This document shows positions 17,588-23,744 of a stretch of 24,825 bases of DNA, piece by piece. Numbering within the stretch: the first letter of the stretch is position 1; the number at the start of each line of letters is the position of its first letter. The stretch is from a virus: positions 1 through 24,825 of the IMG/VR virus record IMGVR_UViG_3300033146_000877; one strand, given 5' to 3'. The translations under genes and the position numbers were made by a program. The notes beneath the pieces were generated by a model that was not told where the DNA came from, did no database searches, and worked only from the letters and a program-made list of their open reading frames with translations.

Positions 17588-17907
17588 ACTCTCTCCTGTT
17601 TCATCCTTTCTTTGATTATCTTCTGTCTCTTCTCCCTGATCTTCTTAGGAAGAACAGAATCCATATCCCCCCAACTGATTCCAGTCCTTGCATTGGAGAC
17701 TAATCGGGTTACTCCAGCTATCGTAACCTTAACAGGTCTACCCGCTTTCCAAGCAGCTGTGTCGTGCATGACGTTGCTTGTATGCTTGTTGGTCTTCTCA
17801 ATCTCCAGCCCAAGTTCTTCTTCTGTCTCTATTATATCCCCTGGTTCATAGATTGTAGTGCCTTCGGCAGTAGTGAGGATAGTTTTCTGAGTTGCTAGAC
17901 GTTTCAT
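17584..17907 (-). CDS. Small protein of unknown function between cement and tail-tube genes (107 aa)
   Basis: I do not recognise this 107-residue protein. It begins MKRLATQKTILTTAEGTTIYEPGDIIET and has a short EEELGLEIEK helix, a WKAGRPVKVTIAGVTRLV strand region, and a very basic C-terminus (LPKKIREKRQKIIKERMKQ). Small proteins at this place in related phages are usually virion or assembly proteins. It is the first gene after the intrinsic terminator at 17925-17950 and so depends on read-through or its own promoter. The bases before ATG 17907 (TATACTATAAGT) carry no Shine-Dalgarno sequence, unlike its neighbours. TATACT ends six bases before the ATG, but no matching -35 is visible. The stop overlaps the gp11-like start (ATGA). 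Confidence 0.6.
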   Translation of the reverse strand: MKRLATQKTILTTAEGTTIYEPGDIIETEEELGLEIEKTNKHTSNVMHDTAAWKAGRPVKVTIAGVTRLVSNARTGISWGDMDSVLPKKIREKRQKIIKERMKQERV

Positions 17908-17924
17908 ACTTATAGTATAGCGCT

Positions 17925-17950
17925 AAAAAAGGGAGGTCTGCACCTCCCTT
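17925..17950 (-). terminator. Intrinsic terminator after capsid-cement genes
   Basis: Read leftward, GGGAGGT (17948-17942), loop GCAG, ACCTCCC (17937-17931), then six T (17930-17925). An A-A/T-T extension makes the stem nine pairs. It lies between the cement gene stop (17971) and the next start (17907). In T7 the main late terminator Tphi is also just downstream of the capsid gene and lets only part of transcription through to the tail genes. Other-strand function is unlikely because the T-run exists on one side only. Confidence 0.85.
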
Positions 17951-17970
17951 CCAGCTTGATTAGCCTATAA

Positions 17971-18381
17971 TCACTGAGCTGACAGCCAGGCTGTAGCAGT
18001 ATCAGCAGTCGCTAATGTCTCAAGTTCGAGTTTGATATACCGCCCTTCCACATCAGAAGGGACAGTAAATACGTGATGAAACCCTGCGTTCTCTTCCCAC
18101 TCAGTTACATTGATCTGATTCGACTGAATAAGAATAGAGGGATCAGTACCATCTTCCATATACAGATTCATGACTGCTGTCCCGCTAAGGGCAGAGCCTC
18201 CAGTGTTGGAAGCTACGACATGAACAGTAAGATTAGAAGCGTTACCAATCCCAGGTTTCTTGCGAAGTTCCGAGTTAGGCCACTCTGCAATATTGGTTCC
18301 ATAGAGATCTATAGTTCCAGATACAGCAGCAGCACTCGGATCTTCATTCTCAAAGAACAATGCTTTGTTATCAATGATCAT
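17971..18381 (-). CDS. Capsid cement/decoration protein, Bbp16-like (136 aa)
   Basis: The 136-residue protein begins MIIDNKALFFENEDPSAAAVSGTIDL, matching the opening pattern of Bbp16-family cement proteins (MIIDKQ.LFSD.QAVTA.A.S...IDLG). The rest is beta-rich with NLTVHVVASNTGGSA and FTVPSDVEGRYIKLELE segments, ending in AWLSAQ. In phage BPP-1 this protein clamps neighbouring capsid subunits on the outside of the head. ATG 18381 has GGAGGAG six bases upstream, and the gene follows the capsid stop by 11 bases, so head shell and cement are co-expressed ahead of the terminator. Confidence 0.75.
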   Translation of the reverse strand: MIIDNKALFFENEDPSAAAVSGTIDLYGTNIAEWPNSELRKKPGIGNASNLTVHVVASNTGGSALSGTAVMNLYMEDGTDPSILIQSNQINVTEWEENAGFHHVFTVPSDVEGRYIKLELETLATADTATAWLSAQ

Positions 18382-18392
18382 CGTTCTCCTCC

Positions 18393-19350
18393 TTAAGCCA
18401 CGATCGGTTCGTTATTAACAATGAGGTCAGACCGTTTGAGGGGGATACCCCTGAAGAAAGTCTGTCTGACTCCACCAGCATCAGTAGCATAGACATTGGG
18501 AACAGTCTGATCGTATGCGAGGATATCGAATACGTTGAACATGTCCTCATTCATGTACGCTACGAGGTTACCTTCTTTGCCCCGGTTGGGAGAATGGTTG
18601 ATAGCACGAATCATCATCTCGAAGAGAGGCTTGAGGTTAGTCATGCTCTCATTGGGATTGATGTTACATATCCTGCTGAGTCCACGGGGATACCTTACGG
18701 TAAGACCAAGGTCAAAGATAGGCCCCGGCGTTGTTCGGATCAGGTACGATCTGAAGGCCAAAGTCTTCTTTGTCGATACCAATCTTGGAACCTTTCGGAT
18801 AGAGCATATGAGTGTAGTCGCTGCCCCAAGTTGTCAGATAAATGCTGGTGTTACTGGTAGAAGTAGCTCCACCCATGTCATAGACCCCTTCAAGCCCAAG
18901 GGCATTACGCCGAGTAGCCATGCCATCAAAGGCTCCAGGAGTTACTGTCTTATCCCCATAAAAGAGGTAAGAGGAAGCTGTCTCAGAGAGACCTTTAAGA
19001 TGTGCGATGTCTTCATCAGATCTAACCTGCTGTTTGTTCCCATTGGGAGCGAGCCGGATAAGTCTGTCATCTACCATACTCATATCTTCGATGAAACCGA
19101 TATAATCGATTTCCTGACCCACCTTAGAGAGTGTAGGTGTTACACCACGGTTGATCTGCCGGAGAGTTCCAGAAGGCTGTGACTCTCGAACGGTAGATAC
19201 GTGAGAAGCAGTCCTATTAGACTCTACCCACTGAGCATCCTGCATAGCTTCATCATGTTCTGCGATGACTTCTGCGATGCGATAAAGCATCGAGCCTTCG
19301 CCGTCCATCCGCTTTGCAAGATCGACAATTGACATTACATTCCATGCCAT
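18393..19350 (-). CDS. Major capsid protein, two frames joined by a +1 frameshift (about 318 aa)
   Basis: The first frame (19350-18712, 212 codons) begins MAWNVMSIVDLAKRM and has features of podovirus BPP-1/T7-group capsids: WVESN, then LRQINRGV, LFYGD, NTSIYLTTWG and PKGSKIGIDKEDFGL. It ends at a TGA (18714-18712). The C-terminal part, starting DLGLTVRYPRG, continues one base further on in the +1 frame (read 18711 to 18396, stop TAA 18395-18393). Joining at CTT TGA C gives 212 + 106 = 318 residues, a normal length. Without the shift the product lacks the C-terminal third. The join is at a prfB-like site (see 18711-18729). The start is one base after the scaffold stop with only a weak ribosome site (GGAATG), so coupling is likely; ATG 19335 is an alternative. 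A sequencing error or a small deletion could also explain the split. Confidence 0.8.
18711..18729 (-). other. prfB-like +1 frameshift site in capsid gene
   Basis: Sense-strand bases are GCC GGG GCC TAT CTT TGA C. CTT TGA C preceded by TAT is identical to the core of the E. coli prfB +1 frameshift site, where tRNA-Leu on CUU slips onto UUU while UGA waits for RF2. A GGGG run (18726-18723) lies five bases before CTT. In prfB the stimulating Shine-Dalgarno-like G-run (AGGGGG) is three bases before CTT, so the stimulator here is shorter and two bases further away. After slippage the read is Y L D L G L T V R. Confidence 0.55.
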
Positions 19351-19351
19351 A

Positions 19352-20047
19352 TTACGTCATTCCATCCATTGATTTGTACATCCCAACCAAGCCTTTCGAC
19401 TTCGGTCTAAGCTGATGGCCGATTGGTATGTGTCCTTCTTCCATTAACCCGCCAAGGTTAATAAAGAAATCCAGCATAGCAGGATCATTATCCAATCCCT
19501 TCTCACTCAACATGGACACAAGCTCTTCACCACCAAGATTCTGGATTGCGGACTTGGCTCCTGAGAGCTTTGCCTCAACCTCATCACCATACTTTTCTTT
19601 AAGACTAGAGAGAGTCTTCATGTACTGCTCTTCTCTCTGCTTGGTGACTTCCTCATCAGTAGGCTGCGGGATATTGCCGAGTCCTTCAGCTAACATCCTG
19701 GCTTGATCTTTCGTGAGATTAGCATTGAAGAATACATCTGCAATCTCTTGTTCTTCTATCCCATAATCTTTCACGTCTGCTGGCTTTCCGAGCTTTGACC
19801 AAACTTCGGACCAATCATCAGACTCTGGGATAACTACCGCATTCTTTAGCTGGCCTTCAAGGTCTCCAAATCTCTCCATTTTGGAAACAGCATCAGATAC
19901 AAACTCATTGAACCCATCATACTGGGAAAACAAATCAGTCTTCTCTGCTGCGATATCCTTGGGGATCATGGTGATCCATCCAGACTCCGGCTCTGGGGCC
20001 TTCGTGTCATTTACGTCTGGCTGTGAGCCTTCAGTGTTGACTTCCAT
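19352..20047 (-). CDS. Scaffolding protein (231 aa)
   Basis: The 231-residue protein is acidic and largely helical, with a Pro/Glu-rich N-terminus, an IPESDDWSEVWSKLGKPADVKDYGI segment typical of podovirus scaffolds (the W-x-K-LG(R/K)P-x-(D/E)-x-x-x-Y pattern), a charged central helix and a basic, Gly-rich C-terminal tail (LRPKSKGLVGMYKS). It sits between the Bbp19-like gene and the capsid gene, as in T7 (gp9) and BPP-1. Scaffolds guide procapsid assembly and leave before DNA fills the head. ATG 20047 has AGGAG eight bases upstream and lies inside the end of the preceding gene (17-base overlap). Confidence 0.85.
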   Translation of the reverse strand: MEVNTEGSQPDVNDTKAPEPESGWITMIPKDIAAEKTDLFSQYDGFNEFVSDAVSKMERFGDLEGQLKNAVVIPESDDWSEVWSKLGKPADVKDYGIEEQEIADVFFNANLTKDQARMLAEGLGNIPQPTDEEVTKQREEQYMKTLSSLKEKYGDEVEAKLSGAKSAIQNLGGEELVSMLSEKGLDNDPAMLDFFINLGGLMEEGHIPIGHQLRPKSKGLVGMYKSMDGMT

Positions 20048-20351
20048 CTATTTTACTCCTAAGCATATTTCTTTTAGCTGGGTTGAGGGCATCTTCCGCA
20101 GCTAAAGTTTCATAGTAATCAATCATTTTCTCCAGATCTCCCTGGGTAGTTAGTCCAAGGATGTGCAGGATCTTGATTGCAAAGTTGTGAAGCGTTACCT
20201 CCTCTTCACTCATGATCGGCTTATACAAGCCTAAGTTTAATAGTAGCCATTTAAGTGTAGAACGCCCATCTGCAGTTGACAAGAGCGTTTTCCTAAAGAC
20301 TAATCGCTCTTCCAGTGTTACTCCGTGATCTATAAATACTTCGTCGCTCAT
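20031..20351 (-). CDS. Small Bbp19-like protein between portal and scaffold (106 aa)
   Basis: The 106-residue protein contains FRKTLLSTADGRSTLKWLLLNLGLYK followed by NFAIKILHILGL, which fits the pattern of Bbp19-type small phage proteins (F...tpdGr.VL..Ll...g.f ... g.r..g..il). These are encoded next to the scaffold in BPP-1-like phages; their role is unknown. The ATG overlaps the portal stop (ATGA at 20351-20348) and AGGAG precedes it. The family call comes from pattern memory and is moderate. Confidence 0.6.
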   Translation of the reverse strand: MSDEVFIDHGVTLEERLVFRKTLLSTADGRSTLKWLLLNLGLYKPIMSEEEVTLHNFAIKILHILGLTTQGDLEKMIDYYETLAAEDALNPAKRNMLRSKIDGSQH

Positions 20352-21979
20352 GCTTCTCCTCGTGCCATCGGGCTATTAGGTTCAATCTGTTTACCACCAT
20401 ACTTCAACAGCATCTCTTCTCTCTTAAGATTGTTCTCCTGCTGCTGCTGGGCCATGATAGCTTCATTGCGTTGTTCTCTTCTCTGGTCTCTATCTGATTC
20501 ACTACGCAGTATATTAAAAGGTATAGAAGAAGATTCGCCGAGTACCTGCGTCACCTTGTCAAAGTCAAAGTTATCAATGACTGAGTTATCAAACTGGGCA
20601 TAGGAGAGAGAAGTATTGATTGGTGAAAGGATTCTCTTCTGAATCTGTGCGTTCTTCTGGGCTACTGCAAGAGGCCCGATGAAGGTCACATCAAGATCTT
20701 TGTCCATGATCTCTTTGGGAGGTTCAGGTAGCTTGCCTTGCTTCGCCAGTATCTTGAGAGTTTCTCTTGTGATAATCTCCAAGAAGCTATTCATTGAAGT
20801 GATCATTGGAGAGAGCATAGCAGCCTTCTCTTGCATGATCTCTGTTACCTCTATAGTAGTACGCCGGGTTGTGGAAGAGACAAGAGAGAGAAAGAAGTCT
20901 GTGAAGAAGTGCTGGTTGACCAACTGAGAGTATCTATTCACTGCGTCTATAGCAGCCGGGTAATCAATCCTGTTGCTCACAGGAAAGATTAGCCTTTCAG
21001 GTGAGCGATAGAATGATCTACCACCTGGTCCCAAGTGATAGTCGTCTCTCATTTCTTTCGGGATATTCATGGGAGGATCAGCAGCTTTCTGCTCTGCCTC
21101 TAATCTGGTACGGGCTGATTGGTTGAGAACGTAAACATCCGGCATTGCTTTGGCAGCTGGAGAGAAGCCGTAGGCCAGTCTCCCCTGAGTTGACCATCGC
21201 CATGTTGCAACAGGGAAACTCATGAATCCATCCTGCCTCATGATCCTCTTGTCCACTGGATGGAGATGATAGCCAGCCCAAGGCATCTTCTTTGCAAATG
21301 GATTACCCGGAGCGTAGAGAGCGTTAGGCATCACCACATATTGAATCTTATACAATTCAAAAGGGTTGCTCTGTATCTTCTCAAAGAGTTCTTCACCAAG
21401 CTCAGGACGGGTGTAGAGAGTCATAAGCTGGTGGGCCTCATACTCCCACTCAGTTCCAAACTGATTCACAATATTATATCCATCAACCCCAAGCGAATAG
21501 TCACCAGGATGCCAGAACCTATAACGTATGCCATCCAGAGTTCTCGGCTCCTCTACAGAAACTGAAGCAGTACCAATCGACATAATAGAGTTGAAGACAG
21601 GGATAAGTTCCCTGTACAGATCATACTTCTCAAATGTTCTCATCAATAAAATATTGACGTTAGTCTCCCAGTCTCTTACTAATGGAGACTTGCTCATCCC
21701 ATCTCCCATCGAAACAGAGACAGACACCCATTCATCGGCAGGGTTACAGGCATAGCCATACATCCCAGAAGAAGCCATGCCCGCTGCTATCCTTGCCGAA
21801 CCGTCATAGACTGAATCACCTATGAGATCCTTGGGGTTCCATATCTTATTGCCGGTAGTGAAGTCCATAAACTCAGGAGTAACGAACCTGGCACACTCAT
21901 ACCACAACGGCTCCCAGCGTTTCCTCTCATCATAGTTATGGTTGTAAACTCTCCTCACTCTCTCATATAGCGTATCCAT
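20348..21979 (-). CDS. Portal (head-to-tail connector) protein (543 aa)
   Basis: At 543 residues it matches T7 gp8 (536). Characteristic parts are an N-terminal helix ending RWEPLWYECARFVTP, then DSVYDGSARIAAGMASSGMYG and WVSVSV, a CNPADEW turn, and a C-terminal Gln-rich coiled region (EAIMAQQQQENNLKREEMLLKYGG). The dodecameric portal is the DNA gate of the head and the terminase docking site. ATG 21979 has GGAGG six bases upstream and overlaps the terL stop by one base (TAATG). Confidence 0.9.
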   Translation of the reverse strand: MDTLYERVRRVYNHNYDERKRWEPLWYECARFVTPEFMDFTTGNKIWNPKDLIGDSVYDGSARIAAGMASSGMYGYACNPADEWVSVSVSMGDGMSKSPLVRDWETNVNILLMRTFEKYDLYRELIPVFNSIMSIGTASVSVEEPRTLDGIRYRFWHPGDYSLGVDGYNIVNQFGTEWEYEAHQLMTLYTRPELGEELFEKIQSNPFELYKIQYVVMPNALYAPGNPFAKKMPWAGYHLHPVDKRIMRQDGFMSFPVATWRWSTQGRLAYGFSPAAKAMPDVYVLNQSARTRLEAEQKAADPPMNIPKEMRDDYHLGPGGRSFYRSPERLIFPVSNRIDYPAAIDAVNRYSQLVNQHFFTDFFLSLVSSTTRRTTIEVTEIMQEKAAMLSPMITSMNSFLEIITRETLKILAKQGKLPEPPKEIMDKDLDVTFIGPLAVAQKNAQIQKRILSPINTSLSYAQFDNSVIDNFDFDKVTQVLGESSSIPFNILRSESDRDQRREQRNEAIMAQQQQENNLKREEMLLKYGGKQIEPNSPMARGEA

Positions 21980-23301
21980 TACTGTCCTCCTAAATGGCGA
22001 CGGAGAAGATCTACCTTCTCATCCCTACTCTCAGTATACACATCATTGCCGCCAATATCTTTCATATACATTATCCCATAGCGGGCTGCATCGTAAGCGT
22101 GGTCTTCAGTATTGGTATCTACATCCTCTGTCTTCTTCTTATCAGCAGTGAGAGTGGGGATGGTTCTGATGAAGTTCTTTGCCGTATTGAAAGATATCAG
22201 CATTGGTCCTCCATCCATCATATTGGTCTTCAAGTAGTCATGGAATCTATAGCAGCCGTTGATCCTGTCATTGATTCCTTTGTGCATAATAAAGTACTCA
22301 GAAAAAATATTGGCTACTGATTCTTCACTAAAGCCCTGATTGGCCCAGATAGCCGGGTCTGCCACCATATCCTCTACTCCAAAGAATGAAGCCATGTTGT
22401 GAGCCTGTTTTGCTACATCACTGGCTTGCTCTCTGGAACCCTCATTAGCCTTCTCTCCTCCATACATCTCATGGAAGAGAACCATCCTCCCCTCATTGGT
22501 CACAGCCCAGAAGAGAATAGCGTAGGGCTTGGCATACCCCCAGTCCATGGAAGCGAAACGATACCATGATGGGTCCATTGGAAAAGGATCTACAACATGC
22601 CTGTCCTGATCCCATTCCTCAAAGACCTGACCGGCAAAGATATCCCAGTCCCCTAATCGAAATGCCTTGTAGAGATGGGGAGGTAAGAGCTTCATGCGTT
22701 TTGCATAGTCTGTCTCCATAAGCCGAGGATTGTCCTCAAGACGGGCAGGGATGAACATACGACCATTCCCATCCTCATCGTAGTAAATCCTGTTCGGCTC
22801 CTTCCCCGTAATGAATCTCTCTTTTATCCACCACGCTCCAACACCACCAGGATTCCCCGTAGCCCTGATATATGCCGGTACTCCCTCAACAGACCGAAGG
22901 TTGGAAAGCATAAAGAGATATGGATATGAAGTGGGATAGTTCCCAAGCTCATCAAAATATATATTGGTTAAAGAAAATCCTTGATACTTTTCAACATCAT
23001 CATCCCTCTCCAAAAACCTCATGCTCAATGTCGCTCCGTTCTTGAACGTCCAGGTCTTATCCCCTACTCTCCACTTGGCCCGGCCCCTATACATCTCCTT
23101 CGATATCTTAATCGCCTCCTCCAACTCCTTGTAAGAACGACGAAACAACATCCCTTGGGCAAACCTCCCATGGGCCTGTGCCACTCCCGCAAAGTCCATC
23201 AAACATGCAAATGTCTTTCCACCCCCACGAGCTCCGCCATAAAACATTTCAAACACATCACTCTGTATAAACAACTCCTGCTTCTCTGTCGGCCTTATCA
23301 T
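21979..23301 (-). CDS. terL: Terminase large subunit (440 aa)
   Basis: The packaging motor ATPase-nuclease. Numbered from ATG 23301: Walker A GARGGGKT at 23-30, Walker B IYFDE at 114-118 with catalytic E118, coupling motif ATGNPG near 147-152, and RNase H-like nuclease acidic residues D253 (FASMDWGY), D315 (MVADPA) and D404 (HAYDAARY). All expected motifs are present. The start is chosen because GGAGG (23310-23306) is four bases upstream of ATG 23301; ATG 23304 is only one base away, and the frame extends to a TTG at 23322 that has no ribosome site. It is the first gene of the leftward operon, next to the control region; in T7 the terminase gene (19) is at the opposite end, so gene order differs here. 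No small terminase subunit is recognised in this window. Confidence 0.95.
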   Translation of the reverse strand: MIRPTEKQELFIQSDVFEMFYGGARGGGKTFACLMDFAGVAQAHGRFAQGMLFRRSYKELEEAIKISKEMYRGRAKWRVGDKTWTFKNGATLSMRFLERDDDVEKYQGFSLTNIYFDELGNYPTSYPYLFMLSNLRSVEGVPAYIRATGNPGGVGAWWIKERFITGKEPNRIYYDEDGNGRMFIPARLEDNPRLMETDYAKRMKLLPPHLYKAFRLGDWDIFAGQVFEEWDQDRHVVDPFPMDPSWYRFASMDWGYAKPYAILFWAVTNEGRMVLFHEMYGGEKANEGSREQASDVAKQAHNMASFFGVEDMVADPAIWANQGFSEESVANIFSEYFIMHKGINDRINGCYRFHDYLKTNMMDGGPMLISFNTAKNFIRTIPTLTADKKKTEDVDTNTEDHAYDAARYGIMYMKDIGGNDVYTESRDEKVDLLRRHLGGQ

Positions 23302-23305
23302 CATT

Positions 23306-23330
23306 CCTCCAATAATAAACAAACTAGCAT
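23306..23330 (-). repeat. terL leader segment, copy 1 of a direct repeat
   Basis: Plus-strand bases CCTCC then AATAATAAAC-AAACTAGCAT. Read leftward this ends in the GGAGG ribosome site of terL. A near-copy lies at 23414-23442. Confidence 0.6.
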
Positions 23331-23354
23331 AAAATATTCACCATCCCCCATTTG

Positions 23355-23403
23355 GTATAAACCCCGTAAAACGGATGCCTAAGTGCCTTTAAGCACACTT
23401 AGA
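23355..23403. repeat. Control-region repeat unit A (near terL)
   Basis: The pattern is GTATAAACCCCGT, nine variable bases, GCCTAAGTG, eleven variable bases, ACTTAGA. All three fixed blocks and both spacings are identical in unit B 179 bases to the right, while the spacers differ completely. Read leftward it ends in CGGGGTTTATAC, which could place a transcription start about 45 bases before the terL ATG; read rightward TATAAA could be a -10. Orientation is undecided. Confidence 0.8.
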
Positions 23404-23413
23404 TTTCCTCTAG

Positions 23414-23442
23414 CCTCCGGCAATAATGAACTAAACTAGCAT
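23414..23442 (-). repeat. Orphan copy 2 of the terL leader segment
   Basis: Plus-strand CCTCC, GGC, then AATAATGAAC-T-AAACTAGCAT. Compared with copy 1 there is one substitution and one inserted base in the 20-base core, plus three inserted bases next to CCTCC. Read leftward it presents GGAGG but no start codon follows, so it looks like a relic of a duplicated terL leader. Confidence 0.55.
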
Positions 23443-23494
23443 TATCCTGTCTTTCTGCTGCTTTCAGCCTCTCTCTAAGTATAACGCATCTACT

Positions 23495-23518
23495 CTAAGT
23501 CCCCTAGAACCTACTTAG
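23495..23518. promoter_or_regulatory. Third CTAAGT-N12-ACTTAG dyad (operator candidate)
   Basis: CTAAGT (23495-23500), twelve bases, ACTTAG (23513-23518), extended by T and A outside. The 12-base spacer is the same as in the dyads inside units A (23379-23402) and B (23558-23581), but here the TATAAACCCCGT block is absent. An extra half-site CTAAGT lies 20 bases upstream at 23475. This spacing fits a dimeric DNA-binding protein touching two half-sites 18 bases centre to centre. Confidence 0.6.
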
Positions 23519-23533
23519 ATCAATAGCCTTCAA

Positions 23534-23582
23534 GTATAAACCCCGTGTTTTAAGAGCCTAAGTGGCCTGGAGAATACTTAGA
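23534..23582. repeat. Control-region repeat unit B
   Basis: This is the second copy of the pattern GTATAAACCCCGT-N9-GCCTAAGTG-N11-ACTTAGA in the same orientation as unit A. The spacers (GTTTTAAGA and GCCTGGAGAAT) share nothing obvious with those of unit A, which indicates that the fixed blocks are selected binding sites rather than a recent copy. Confidence 0.8.
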
Positions 23583-23684
23583 GCCCTTTTATTCGGGGGT
23601 TAAGTATATATGTTGTTCCCTATACAAGTTAGCCGATGGGTCATTGGGGTTGGTCTAAGTGTGTTGTAGCGGTGTTTTATCGTA

Positions 23685-23717
23685 CCGTTGTTGGTTGGCT
23701 CGGTGAGCCAACAACGG
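23685..23717 (+). promoter_or_regulatory. Strong hairpin upstream of the 146-aa gene
   Basis: Left arm CCGTTG-TTGG-TTGGCTC, loop GGT, right arm GAGCCAA-CAACGG: thirteen base pairs with a four-base TTGG bulge. TCTAAG (23654-23659) and CTTAGA (23718-23723) flank it and could close a larger stem. There is no T-run, so it is not a standard terminator. It ends 14 bases before the AGGAGG of the next gene, so it could affect translation start or mRNA stability. Confidence 0.6.
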
Positions 23718-23744
23718 CTTAGAACATACTTAGGAGGTCATCAA

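Larger units (their letters stand above)
23302..23744. promoter_or_regulatory. Divergent control region between late (leftward) and rightward genes
   Basis: This 443-bp stretch carries no convincing gene. It separates terL (leftward) from the 146-residue gene (rightward) and so must hold promoters for both sides. I find no clear TTGACA-N17-TATAAT promoter on either strand. Instead the hexamer CTAAGT occurs nine times counting both strands (starts at 23379, 23397, 23475, 23495, 23513, 23558, 23576, 23655, 23728), where about 0.2 would be expected at random with equal bases. AAGTATA recurs at 23477, 23532 and 23602. The repeats are described separately. Confidence 0.75.

Noticed and set aside
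18711-18729. UGA decoded as an amino acid (alternative code) to explain the capsid break
   Set aside because: Reading through the TGA in the zero frame gives PWSYRKVSPW, unrelated to capsid; the homologous sequence is in the +1 frame, so a frame change is needed anyway.
23301-23322. terL starting at TTG 23322
   Set aside because: There is no ribosome site before it, and GGAGG lies inside this stretch at the right distance for ATG 23301.
23302-23744. A CRISPR array or tRNA in the repeat-rich intergenic region
   Set aside because: The repeats are short, unevenly spaced and dyad-like, with no regular repeat-spacer unit and no cloverleaf.
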